Assembly (NCBI GenBank): GCA_016707115.1
Contig: JADJIH010000027.1
Coordinates: 181,001-245,000, forward strand
Direction of reading: 5' to 3'
Source: Ignavibacteriales bacterium
Lineage (GTDB): Bacteria; Bacteroidota; Ignavibacteria; Ignavibacteriales; Ignavibacteriaceae
Length of the DNA: 64,000 bases
Every line of letters starts with the position of its first letter. Within the stretch, counting starts at the first letter, position 1. The notes beneath the pieces were generated by a model, which worked only from the letters and a program-made list of their open reading frames with translations, had not been told where the DNA came from and did not search any database. The position numbers and the translations under genes are program-made. Positions 9,653 to 17,608 of the stretch are shown in pieces.

Positions 9653-10192
9653 ATGATTGATGATATAAATTATAGAAAATCATTAAGATTAAATAAGCTT
9701 GTTCTTAAATCTAAATGGATGGAGGCAATTGATTTTTTATTGTTTTTGGGAAGTATAACAATATTCGCGATGTATAACTTAAAAGCATTATGGATTGAAG
9801 GGATACAAAACAATATAAATTATTGGTTTTTCTTATCGCCATTATCAATATCCTTAATGATATTTCTTGCATACAAAAAAGTAAATGAAAAAAGATTAGT
9901 AGTAATTCAAACTCCTTTAAATAAAAATGAAAACCGAGAATTTGTTTTAGAATTTGTTAAAGAAAATGGTTTTATTGTAGCATACAATAATGAAAATTAT
10001 CTTATTGCGGAATCGTTACGAAAGTTTTCTTCGGGTAAGCAGATTAGTTTTCTTTTTGCAAATAAAGAGATAAAATTTAATTGTCTTACACAAACTGCCT
10101 TAATCAGAATGCCAGAATTTCTTTATAGTAACTCATTAAGAAAGAATATTGAAGAAAGAATTAAAATATTATATAAACAAAAAACGGTATAA
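9653..10192 (+). CDS. Unknown membrane protein, two predicted TM segments
   Basis: I do not recognise this 179-residue protein. It has hydrophobic segments at about residues 26-46 and 58-75, followed by a soluble C-terminal domain of about 100 residues rich in Lys and Glu. It starts 30 bases after the aminotransferase gene on the same strand, so it may be co-transcribed, but nothing in it suggests a linked function. Confidence 0.6.
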   Translation: MIDDINYRKSLRLNKLVLKSKWMEAIDFLLFLGSITIFAMYNLKALWIEGIQNNINYWFFLSPLSISLMIFLAYKKVNEKRLVVIQTPLNKNENREFVLEFVKENGFIVAYNNENYLIAESLRKFSSGKQISFLFANKEIKFNCLTQTALIRMPEFLYSNSLRKNIEERIKILYKQKTV

Positions 10193-10210
10193 AAAACACT
10201 TCAACCCATT

Positions 10211-10249
10211 CGCCATTTTAGTTTGGCTTATTTTCCCGAAGGGATGGCG
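10211..10249. repeat. Inverted repeat with internal hairpin
   Basis: CGCCAT (10211-10216) pairs with ATGGCG (10244-10249), and inside lies TCCCGAAGGGA (10234-10244), itself a short hairpin. It occurs just after the unknown membrane protein gene. It could be a weak terminator or a fragment of a dispersed palindromic repeat. No second copy was noticed in the window. Confidence 0.35.
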
Positions 10250-10314
10250 CTATTCCAGAGTTTTTTGAAATTGTATTTTAGTTCGAGTGTTGTTGATCGA
10301 AGCTTTATGAGAGA

Positions 10315-10342
10315 TTGACTTTGACACAAAATCTGTTATACT
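10315..10342 (+). promoter_or_regulatory. Possible sigma70-type promoter before the kinase-like gene
   Basis: TTGACT (10315-10320), a 16-base spacer and TATACT (10337-10342) lie 89 bases before the ATG at 10432. This fits the classical -35/-10 pattern, though FCB bacteria usually prefer another -10 type, so the match may be fortuitous. Confidence 0.35.
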
Positions 10343-10431
10343 ATCTATTGTAAGAAAATTAGTTTGATGTAATTTACTGAATACACACGGTTTCCTATTT
10401 TTCAAATAATATTTGGAAGGAGGGTGTGATT

Positions 10432-11139
10432 ATGTTAGCAATTGGGGCTTACGAAAAATGTAAGCAATATATTAATCTTCACTCATTGGATTCTGATACA
10501 AAGAAAGAAATCTTTCCGTGCATCACGATATCACGCCAGACAGGTTCTGGCTCTTACGAAGTTTCCGAAAAACTAATAAACATTCTGCAAAATAAATCTA
10601 AAAATCCTGATATACCCTGGACTTACTTTAACAAAGAGCTGATTACAAAAGTAGTCGAAGAATTTAAACTCCCAAAAGTCTTTTCAAATTATCTGGCAGA
10701 AGATAAGTATAGCCATATCTCAGACGCAGTAAATGAACTGCTTGGTGTAAAACCAGCTGAATGGACAATTGTGCACAAATCAACAGAAATAATTCTTCAA
10801 CTAGCACGTTATGGAAAAACAATTATTGTAGGAAGAGGAAGTAATGTTATAACCGATAAACTTCCGAACAGTTTTCATGTTAGATTGATTGCTCCAATTG
10901 ATCATAGGTTAAAACATGTTCAGGAAGTTTTTAATTTTACTAAAACTGAAGCCATGGATTATATTAAAAGGGAAGATGCGAACAGGCAAAAATATTTGAA
11001 ATCACATTTCTTTCGGGAGCCAGACGATCCAACACTTTATCATCTTACAATTAATACTGGTAAGCTAACATATCAGGAGTGTGCAATGTTAATTGCGGAT
11101 ACGCTAACTAAAAAATTTCCAAAGTGTTTTGTTGAATGA
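10432..11139 (+). CDS. Cytidylate kinase-like family protein
   Basis: A 235-residue P-loop kinase-like protein. It has an N-terminal nucleotide-binding loop ITISRQTGSGSYEVSEKL, a IIVGRGSNVI segment and a C-terminal EDANRQKYLKSHFF helix, as in the cytidylate kinase-like family (PF13189), whose substrate is usually not CMP and is mostly unknown. I chose the ATG at 10432 because the strong AAGGAGG at 10417-10423 is 8 bases before it; the GTG at 10426 is only 2 bases away. It converges with the LytTR regulator gene. Confidence 0.78.
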   Translation: MLAIGAYEKCKQYINLHSLDSDTKKEIFPCITISRQTGSGSYEVSEKLINILQNKSKNPDIPWTYFNKELITKVVEEFKLPKVFSNYLAEDKYSHISDAVNELLGVKPAEWTIVHKSTEIILQLARYGKTIIVGRGSNVITDKLPNSFHVRLIAPIDHRLKHVQEVFNFTKTEAMDYIKREDANRQKYLKSHFFREPDDPTLYHLTINTGKLTYQECAMLIADTLTKKFPKCFVE

Positions 11140-11153
11140 ACAATAAGTTACAC

Positions 11154-11903
11154 TTAGAGCGTGGATTTTAATCTTGTCAAACCGGTTTTACTGACGGGTA
11201 ATTCTTTACCGTTCTTCAAAACTAAACGATAAGATTCAGTGTCGGTTTGTTCCAGGTGCTGTAGAAAATCCAGGTTGATTATATACGATCTATGAATTCT
11301 TACAAATTGATTTTCATTTAAATGATTTTCAAAGTACTTCATAGTTTTTTGTTTTAGGAATCTTCCTTTTTCAGAATTGATCAGAACATAATCATCCTGT
11401 GCTTCTATCCATTTTACTTCTTCAACAGGAATTATTGTAATCTTTCCGCCATCTTTAATTACAACACGTTCCAAAAATTCGATCTTTTCATCACGCTGCT
11501 TTATAATATTTTGTATCGCGGAATTCTGCTGGAATCTATCACCAAGCTGTGCAATTGCTTTTTGCAAAGCATTTGTAAATCTTTCTTCTGAAAAAGGTTT
11601 TAAGAGATAATCCACTGCACTAACTTCAAAAGCTTTTATTGCAAAATGATCATAAGCAGTTGTAAAGATAATTATTGGCGGATCTTCGAGAAGTTCCAGC
11701 ATTTCAAATCCATTTAACTTTGGCATTTGAATATCAAGAAAAATAAGATCAGGTTTTAATTCATTTATTCTTTTTATTGCATCAAATCCATTTGAACATT
11801 CTGCAAGAATTTCAATATCGCTTCTGTTTGCCAGATAGTTTTTTGTTATCTGTCTTGCAAGTGATTCATCATCAATGATAATTATTTTTATTTTGTTTGC
11901 CAT
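11154..11903 (-). CDS. LytTR family response regulator
   Basis: A 249-residue DNA-binding response regulator: receiver domain at residues 4-120 with acidic pair IIDDE, phospho-acceptor Asp57 in DLIFLDIQMPK and Lys in LLKPF, then a LytTR DNA-binding domain (about 145-248) with WIEAQDDYVLI and the FVRIHRSYIIN signature. It follows the sensor kinase gene by 4 bases, and the pair makes a LytS/LytR-type two-component system. The upstream LiaF-like gene suggests cell-envelope stress sensing (inference). Confidence 0.92.
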   Translation of the reverse strand: MANKIKIIIIDDESLARQITKNYLANRSDIEILAECSNGFDAIKRINELKPDLIFLDIQMPKLNGFEMLELLEDPPIIIFTTAYDHFAIKAFEVSAVDYLLKPFSEERFTNALQKAIAQLGDRFQQNSAIQNIIKQRDEKIEFLERVVIKDGGKITIIPVEEVKWIEAQDDYVLINSEKGRFLKQKTMKYFENHLNENQFVRIHRSYIINLDFLQHLEQTDTESYRLVLKNGKELPVSKTGLTRLKSTL

Positions 11904-11907
11904 AGAA

Positions 11908-12969
11908 TTAAGCTAACGCTTTTTGTAAAGGAATAAAAATGTTTACTATAAATTTACCACTCTCTTTTTTTATTTCCATCAAATTATCCTGCTGATAAAT
12001 TAACGATAACCGGTCTTTTATATTCTTTAGTCCCACCCCAGCACCTTTTTTATGCGATTCACCCTCAAAGTTATTACAAAGGGTTATCTTTAAGAAATCA
12101 TCTTGTTTAGAGCAAGTTAATTTTATTGTAACCGCATCAAGTGTTTCATAAACGGCATGTTTGATTGCATTCTCAAAAAGCGGTTGAAGTATCATACTCG
12201 GGATTTCAGTTTTACCGCATTCCTCATGTAATTCTTCAACATAAATAAATTTGTCATCAAATCTTATCTTTTCAATATCAAGATACAATTTTATGTTTTT
12301 TAATTCTTCGTTAAGAGTGTTTTGCTGTCTATCGTTATTGGCTAAAGTGTAACGTAAAAAATCTGCAAGTTTAATGATCATTTGCTTGGCTTTTTTTGGA
12401 TCGATCTCAGTTAATGCGCTCATCGAGTTTAAGCTATTGAAAATAAAATGCGGATTGATTTGAAATTTTAATGATCGTAATTCAGCTTCAGTAACAAGAT
12501 TTTTTAATTCTGTTTCCTTTACTGTTCTTTCCTGAAATTCAGAATAATAAATAACAACATAGTAAAATGCTGTAAGCAGAAAATAATAAAGTATCCCGAT
12601 TATAAATCTTGATTTAATAGTTTTGATAAAAAAATTACCGAACATATCAGTATCATTTATAATGCTTATCACAGCAAAATATCCAAGAGCAAGCCACACT
12701 ATAGAAATTAAAATTCCACCGCCAAAGTGTGTTAAAATAACTTTTGTGATTTGATTATTTTCAATGGAAAGATAAACCGAAGAATACCAGAAACTTAATC
12801 CAAGTGCAGCAATTAAAAGATTGAAGGCAATTCCATCAACCAACCTAATTGTAAATGAAGCATTGCCTTCAAGGGATATAAGATTTATGTAAAGTACAGC
12901 TATAGCTAAAACAAAGAGTAAATATAGTAAAATGCTTTTAGGACTTTTTAATATTGGATTAAGTGACAT
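11908..12969 (-). CDS. Sensor histidine kinase, LytS/YehU type
   Basis: A 353-residue membrane kinase with four hydrophobic segments in the first 140 residues and no periplasmic domain, then the His_kinase domain (PF06580) with the phospho-His in LKFQINPHFIFNSLNSMSAL (about residues 170-189) and a C-terminal ATPase domain with PLFENAIKHAV and GAGVGLKNIKDRL. It is the partner of the LytTR regulator 4 bases downstream. Its gene starts 9 bases after the LiaF-like gene, so the three form one operon. Confidence 0.92.
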   Translation of the reverse strand: MSLNPILKSPKSILLYLLFVLAIAVLYINLISLEGNASFTIRLVDGIAFNLLIAALGLSFWYSSVYLSIENNQITKVILTHFGGGILISIVWLALGYFAVISIINDTDMFGNFFIKTIKSRFIIGILYYFLLTAFYYVVIYYSEFQERTVKETELKNLVTEAELRSLKFQINPHFIFNSLNSMSALTEIDPKKAKQMIIKLADFLRYTLANNDRQQNTLNEELKNIKLYLDIEKIRFDDKFIYVEELHEECGKTEIPSMILQPLFENAIKHAVYETLDAVTIKLTCSKQDDFLKITLCNNFEGESHKKGAGVGLKNIKDRLSLIYQQDNLMEIKKESGKFIVNIFIPLQKALA

Positions 12970-12978
12970 ATATGATTT

Positions 12979-13689
12979 TTACAAATATGTTTTTAATTCG
13001 CCGCCGCCAAAAACAACTAATCCTTTTATTATCAAAGTTTTGCTTTGATCAGCAACCATACTAGGGTCTTTAACGCTTTTATTAGAAAAGCCGCCAAAGA
13101 TAGAAGTAACATTCATAACAACATTCCAATCACTTGGAACTACGATTGTTGTTCCACCAAAAACTGCAAGAATATCTATTGAACTTGTACCCTCAGAAAG
13201 TTTACAACCTTTAAGTATTATTTCTGATCCGCCAAAAACTGCGGTAACATTACCGCCACGAAAATTATCAGAGTTTACTATTTTTGTTCCTCCGCCAAAG
13301 ATTGCAACATCATCAATAATATCTTTATTAATCTGTCCCAATTCATCAGTCTCTTCAGTCTTCTTTTTTTGATTGAGAATTATATAGCTGCCGAAAGCAA
13401 TCAAAAATATTGCAAGAACTATAGACCCATCATAATCAATTGAAGGAAAAATTCTTGGAAGGATAAATACGAAACCGAGTCCGGCTATAATTCCGCCAAG
13501 CATTTTTCTTGAAGTGTTAAGAGTGAGATACATTCCGATTACAATAAAAAAGAATGGCCAGGAAAAAATTACCCTGCCAAAATTAAAATCAAAAATATCC
13601 AATGAATTAAGAAAGAATAAACCTCCCAATCCAATGAGTATGCTGCCTAGCATTACTCTTTTATCAACTTTGTTTTTATTTTCTTCCAT
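12979..13689 (-). CDS. LiaF-like membrane protein with YvqF C-terminal domain
   Basis: A 236-residue protein with four hydrophobic segments in residues 12-106 (DUF5668-like) and a soluble C-terminal domain with the repeated AVFGG/IFGG pattern typical of LiaF-like (YvqF) toast-rack domains: VAIFGGGTKIV, TAVFGGSEIIL, LAVFGGTTIVV, TSIFGGFSNK, LVVFGGGELK. In Firmicutes LiaF restrains a LiaS sensor; here the neighbours are a LytS-type kinase and a LytTR regulator. An AGGAGC ribosome binding site precedes the start. Role as an envelope-stress modulator is inferred. Confidence 0.85.
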   Translation of the reverse strand: MEENKNKVDKRVMLGSILIGLGGLFFLNSLDIFDFNFGRVIFSWPFFFIVIGMYLTLNTSRKMLGGIIAGLGFVFILPRIFPSIDYDGSIVLAIFLIAFGSYIILNQKKKTEETDELGQINKDIIDDVAIFGGGTKIVNSDNFRGGNVTAVFGGSEIILKGCKLSEGTSSIDILAVFGGTTIVVPSDWNVVMNVTSIFGGFSNKSVKDPSMVADQSKTLIIKGLVVFGGGELKTYL

Positions 13690-13806
13690 TTTCTGCTCCT
13701 TAAATAGATGTACCGTTTTCTGGCGGAAAAGTAATACAAAGATAATGATCGCGAAAGTAAAAATCGGCGAAAGGGAAGTATTTATCGGTAAACGGACGAA
13801 AAACTC

Positions 13807-14496
13807 TTAGTATTTGAAATACTTTTTAAGCAAGCCTTCAGCTTTCTCATTTCCAAATTCTGCTGCAAGTTCAAAATCAACAATTGCTTCATCTATGTTG
13901 CCTAAACTTATCTCAGTTAATCCAAGATAATAATATCCATCGGCATAGCTCTTATTTATCTTCACGGCATTTTTATAATCCTTTATAGCTCGATCGTACA
14001 ATTCAAGACCGTGGTATGCTCTGCCTCGTAAACAATAATAATCATAGTTAAGCGGATCATCTTTTAACAAAATGTTAAAACATTTTATCGCTTCACTGTA
14101 TAATTCTAAATCAAGATTTTGAATTCCAAGTTGATAAACTTCTAATAGCGGTAACTCATCTATAGAAGGTGGATTGTCTATTATTGGAGGCGTATGTGGA
14201 TAGTGGGGTGGACGTTCTGGTGGTGGTCCATCATAAGGAATTGGAGGATGCGGATTACAATTTGGAGCATAATATTCTGGTTCAGGCAAGTTTATTACAA
14301 TTGGTGGATTTTCTTTTTCTCTATTTGGAGGTTGGATTGGTTCACGCTTCTGGTCCGGATTTCTAACCGGATTTTCAACTTTTTCTCTATCAATCCTATC
14401 AACTGGTTTAATTTTATCTTCCCTTGGATTTCTTTGGGCGATTGAGATAAAATTTATAGTAAGGATAAAAGCGAGCAGTAGAATTAAAGTTTTCAT
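13807..14496 (-). CDS. Exported proline-rich TPR protein
   Basis: A 229-residue protein with a signal peptide (cleavage near ISIAQ), a low-complexity segment at about residues 20-115 rich in Pro, Arg, Glu and Asn, and three tetratricopeptide repeats at about 125-225 (SEAIKCFNILLKDDPLNYDY, DRAIKDYKNAVKINKSYADG, DEAIVDFELAAEFGNEKAEG). TPRs mediate protein contacts; no partner is indicated. It lies 117 bases upstream of the LiaF-like gene on the same strand. Confidence 0.8.
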   Translation of the reverse strand: MKTLILLLAFILTINFISIAQRNPREDKIKPVDRIDREKVENPVRNPDQKREPIQPPNREKENPPIVINLPEPEYYAPNCNPHPPIPYDGPPPERPPHYPHTPPIIDNPPSIDELPLLEVYQLGIQNLDLELYSEAIKCFNILLKDDPLNYDYYCLRGRAYHGLELYDRAIKDYKNAVKINKSYADGYYYLGLTEISLGNIDEAIVDFELAAEFGNEKAEGLLKKYFKY

Positions 14497-14550
14497 AACT
14501 CTCTCCTGGTATTAATAATAAAACTGAGACTATTATTATGCCAGAGAGAT

Positions 14551-14580
14551 AAAAATAAAAAGGGAGCAAAAGCTCCCTTA
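14551..14580 (-). terminator. Rho-independent terminator of the PLP lyase gene
   Basis: Read on the minus strand: stem AGGGAGC/GCTCCCT with a TTTT-containing loop (stem arms at 14561-14567 and 14572-14578), followed by a T-rich tract (complement of 14551-14560). It lies 23 bases after the stop of the 14603-15838 gene. Confidence 0.85.
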
Positions 14581-14602
14581 GAAATCTTGAATAGTTATAA
14601 AA

Positions 14603-15838
14603 CTAAACGTGAACTTCGACTTCGTTTACATGTGCATCTTCAACTTTTTTAAGTGCTTGTTCAAGATCAGCAATAAGATCGTTAACATTTTCAATCCCAA
14701 CTGAAATACGAACCAAACCGTCTGTAATTCCACCAGCTAATCTCGCTTCTTTACCCATAGAAAAATGAGTCATACTTGCAGGATGCTGAATCAAACTTTC
14801 AACTCCGCCTAAACTTACTGCAAGCTGAAAAAGCTTAACAGAATTCATCATCAATCTTCCTGCTTCAATTCCACCTTTCAATTCGATGGTGATCATTCCG
14901 CCAGGACCTTTGTGCTGTTTCAATCCAACTTGATATTGCGGATGAGATTTTAATCCTGGAAAACGAATTGATTCGACTAATGAATGTTTCTCTAACCATT
15001 CTGCAATTATCTGTGCGCTTTCACAATGTTTTTCCATTCTAAGTGCAAGTGTTTTTAATCCACGATGAACAAGAAAAGAATTAAACGGATCAATAACTCC
15101 GCCAACTTGATTAAGAGTTTTACGAAAATGCTGATAAGTAGTCTCATCCTTCACAACAATAATTCCACCTACAACATCAGCATGACCATTTAAAAATTTT
15201 GTTAAACTGTGCATAACAACATCAGCGCCAAGAGCTATTGGATTTTGTAAAGCCGGACTCATAAAAGTGTTATCAACAACAACTGATGCACCGGCTTTGT
15301 GAGCAATTTTTGATAATTCTTGTAAATCAGAAATACAAAGTGTTGGATTACCCGGTGTTTCTATATATACAACCTTTGTGTTTGGTTTTATAGCTTTTTT
15401 AACTTCATCAAGATTTGATGTATCCACAAATGTGGTTTCAACACCAAACTTTTTCATTATAGTATTTAGTAAAGTAGTTGTTGGTCCATATACTGCAGAT
15501 GAACAAACAACATGATCGCCTGCTTGAGTTAGTGCTGCAAAAATTGTGTGAACTGCTGCCATTCCGCTTCCGCAGCCAAGAGCTTTGTGTCCACCTTCGA
15601 GTGCAGCAATTGCATCTTCCATTGCCTGAACAGTAGGATTTAACATTCTTGTGTAGATGTAACCTTTTTCTTCACCAGCAAAAAGTGAAGCGCCGTGTTG
15701 TGCAGATTTAAATTTAAATGTTGATGTTTGATAAATTGGAGGAACAACTGAACCGTATTCATACTCATCAATACCAGAATGAACACACATAGTTTCAAAT
15801 CCAACTTTGGAATGATTTTTCATATTATTTTTTCCCAT
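14603..15838 (-). CDS. Trans-sulfuration PLP enzyme (methionine gamma-lyase / cystathionine gamma-synthase family)
   Basis: A 411-residue Cys/Met-metabolism PLP enzyme. It shows YTRMLNPTVQAMEDAIAALE, the PLP lysine in MHSLTKFLNGHADVVGG (about residues 209-225), YIETPGNPTL, and the C-terminal SLGGVESLIQHPASMTHFSM. It works on sulfur amino acids; the choice between gamma-lyase and synthase cannot be made. It lacks the Cys of the YGCT segment that marks many bacterial methionine gamma-lyases (here YGPTTTLL), so a cystathionine gamma-lyase or synthase role is equally possible. A strong terminator follows. Confidence 0.88.
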   Translation of the reverse strand: MGKNNMKNHSKVGFETMCVHSGIDEYEYGSVVPPIYQTSTFKFKSAQHGASLFAGEEKGYIYTRMLNPTVQAMEDAIAALEGGHKALGCGSGMAAVHTIFAALTQAGDHVVCSSAVYGPTTTLLNTIMKKFGVETTFVDTSNLDEVKKAIKPNTKVVYIETPGNPTLCISDLQELSKIAHKAGASVVVDNTFMSPALQNPIALGADVVMHSLTKFLNGHADVVGGIIVVKDETTYQHFRKTLNQVGGVIDPFNSFLVHRGLKTLALRMEKHCESAQIIAEWLEKHSLVESIRFPGLKSHPQYQVGLKQHKGPGGMITIELKGGIEAGRLMMNSVKLFQLAVSLGGVESLIQHPASMTHFSMGKEARLAGGITDGLVRISVGIENVNDLIADLEQALKKVEDAHVNEVEVHV

Positions 15839-15895
15839 TAAAGAATTAAGTAAAAAATTTATTGCACAAAATTAGGAAAAATTTATGAAAGGTAT

Positions 15896-15917
15896 GGAAT
15901 GGACTTTCATCCATTCC
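15896..15917 (-). terminator. Stem-loop after the serine hydrolase gene
   Basis: GGAATGGA (15896-15903) and TCCATTCC (15910-15917) form a perfect 8-base stem with a 6-base loop, 15 bases after the stop of the minus-strand serine hydrolase. The T tract on the minus strand is interrupted, so it is only a probable terminator. Confidence 0.4.
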
Positions 15918-15931
15918 TAAAAATAGAGGTA

Positions 15932-17452
15932 TCATTTCTTTACAAACTTGTATGGTAGATATTCAATGAAATCATCAACAAACAAATCAAAAGATGTAAT
16001 TTTACCATCTTCAATAAAAAATGGAAAAACCTTTTTGCCGTAAGTTGGATCAGAATAAGTGCAGAAAAATCTGTTATTCCCAATATATTCCAATTTCCCT
16101 CTCAATCTGGAATGGTGTTCTAATGTTAATTCAAGAAAATTATCTTTTCGAACTAAGTCCGCATAACCGTAGACTTCATTTTCATATCTTCCTGCAAAAT
16201 TCTGCAAATCATTTTCTGGACTTAAATTAAGTTTTGCAGAATCTTTCATCGTTATAATCAAACTGTCTTGATCAGATTTTCTTTTTTGATTCGATGCAAA
16301 AAATGTTGAATCATAATTTCTATAAGGTAAGCCAAGATAAGCATCTAATATTTCCCATTTCAAAGATTGAAAGAACGCATTTTGATCAGTATTAGTAAGA
16401 ACTACTATTCCCAATTTTTCTTCCGGCATTAAAGTAACAGAAGTAACAAAACCATTAACTCCGCCAGTATGCATTACTATTTCTCTTCCCTCATAATCTT
16501 GAAATGCCCAACCCATTCCATATAAAGAATAATGTGTTTTATTGTATGGGTGGCGAACTCTTCTTTCTATTGATAGAAGTTGTCTTGTTTTTTGGATAGC
16601 CGAAAATGGAATTGCAATAACTCCATCATACTTTCCGCTATCAAGCTGAGCAATTACCCAATGACTTAAATCATTAACTGAAGATCCAATACTTCCGCAA
16701 GGTGCAAGATTATCAATGTTTTGAAATGGAATTAGTGAGATTTTACCATCAACATATGTGTGAGGTTTGGCAATGTTATCTGATTTCACAAATTCTTCTG
16801 ATAAAGGAACTGTTCTGTTCATCTCGAGTGGTTTGAATATTTTCTCTTTAAGAAATTCGCCCCAGCTAAGTCCAGAAACTTTTTCGATGACTTTTCCAGC
16901 AATAGCATAGCCGGCATTTGTATAACCATATTTAGTCCTGAAATTATATTTTGGACTAATCATCCCAAATTTTTCAATTACTTCATCTGCATTTAGATCT
17001 GAAGTCCAGTACATAAAATCACCTTGAAATGTTTCAAGTCCCATTCTGTGTGAAACGATATCTTGTAGATTTAATTCCTTTGTAACCCATTCATCTTTCA
17101 TTTTAAAATCTGGAAGATACTTTATTACTTTATCATCAAGTTTTAATTTTTCATCATATTCAAGTACAGCTAGTGCAGTTCCTGTAAATGCTTTCGTGTT
17201 TGAACCGATCATGAACAAAGTGTTTTCATCAACCAAATCATCCTTCCCTAATTCTTTAACACCAAACCCTTTTTCAAAAATAACTTTACCATCTTTAACG
17301 ATTAAGACTGCTACGCCAGGAATCTGCCAATTATTCATCCCACGATGTATATAACTATCGATGCTATCGGATACAAAACTTGGTGTATTTTGGGAAAATA
17401 AATTAAACGAAGTGATTATTAGAAAGAATATTAGGAAATATAATTTTTTCAT
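15932..17452 (-). CDS. Secreted serine hydrolase, beta-lactamase class C fold with DUF3471
   Basis: From the ATG at 17452 it is 506 residues and begins with a clear signal peptide (MKKLYFLIFFLIITSF, ending near FSQ); the longer reading from 17518 adds 22 residues with no export signal, so I reject it. Motifs: SNTK (about residues 84-87), YTNAGYAIAG (YxN) and MHTGG (HxG near 315), then a DUF3471-like domain at about 400-500. Such proteins are mostly peptidases or esterases on cell wall or D-amino peptides. No resistance role is implied. Confidence 0.85.
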   Translation of the reverse strand: MKKLYFLIFFLIITSFNLFSQNTPSFVSDSIDSYIHRGMNNWQIPGVAVLIVKDGKVIFEKGFGVKELGKDDLVDENTLFMIGSNTKAFTGTALAVLEYDEKLKLDDKVIKYLPDFKMKDEWVTKELNLQDIVSHRMGLETFQGDFMYWTSDLNADEVIEKFGMISPKYNFRTKYGYTNAGYAIAGKVIEKVSGLSWGEFLKEKIFKPLEMNRTVPLSEEFVKSDNIAKPHTYVDGKISLIPFQNIDNLAPCGSIGSSVNDLSHWVIAQLDSGKYDGVIAIPFSAIQKTRQLLSIERRVRHPYNKTHYSLYGMGWAFQDYEGREIVMHTGGVNGFVTSVTLMPEEKLGIVVLTNTDQNAFFQSLKWEILDAYLGLPYRNYDSTFFASNQKRKSDQDSLIITMKDSAKLNLSPENDLQNFAGRYENEVYGYADLVRKDNFLELTLEHHSRLRGKLEYIGNNRFFCTYSDPTYGKKVFPFFIEDGKITSFDLFVDDFIEYLPYKFVKK

Positions 17453-17562
17453 TGAAAAACCTTTCAGATTAACATTCAAAACTAAGAAAATTTCCAGATC
17501 TGAATACCCATTTATCATAAATTTTAGTTGATTTTGAAATCTATTTTAGTGATCAAATTCCT

Positions 17563-17570
17563 TATATTTC
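17563..17570 (+). promoter_or_regulatory. Possible FCB-type -7 element (TATATTTC) before metG
   Basis: TATATTTC about 39 bases before the TTG start of metG, in a region divergent from the serine hydrolase gene. It matches the word found before the aminotransferase gene. Similarity only. Confidence 0.3.
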
Positions 17571-17608
17571 ATCCTCAAAATCTATAAAACTTTAATTCGG
17601 TTATAATC

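Noticed and set aside
15932..17452. Antibiotic resistance beta-lactamase
   Set aside because: SxxK/YxN fold shared with many peptidases and esterases; DUF3471 tail and large size point to a housekeeping hydrolase.
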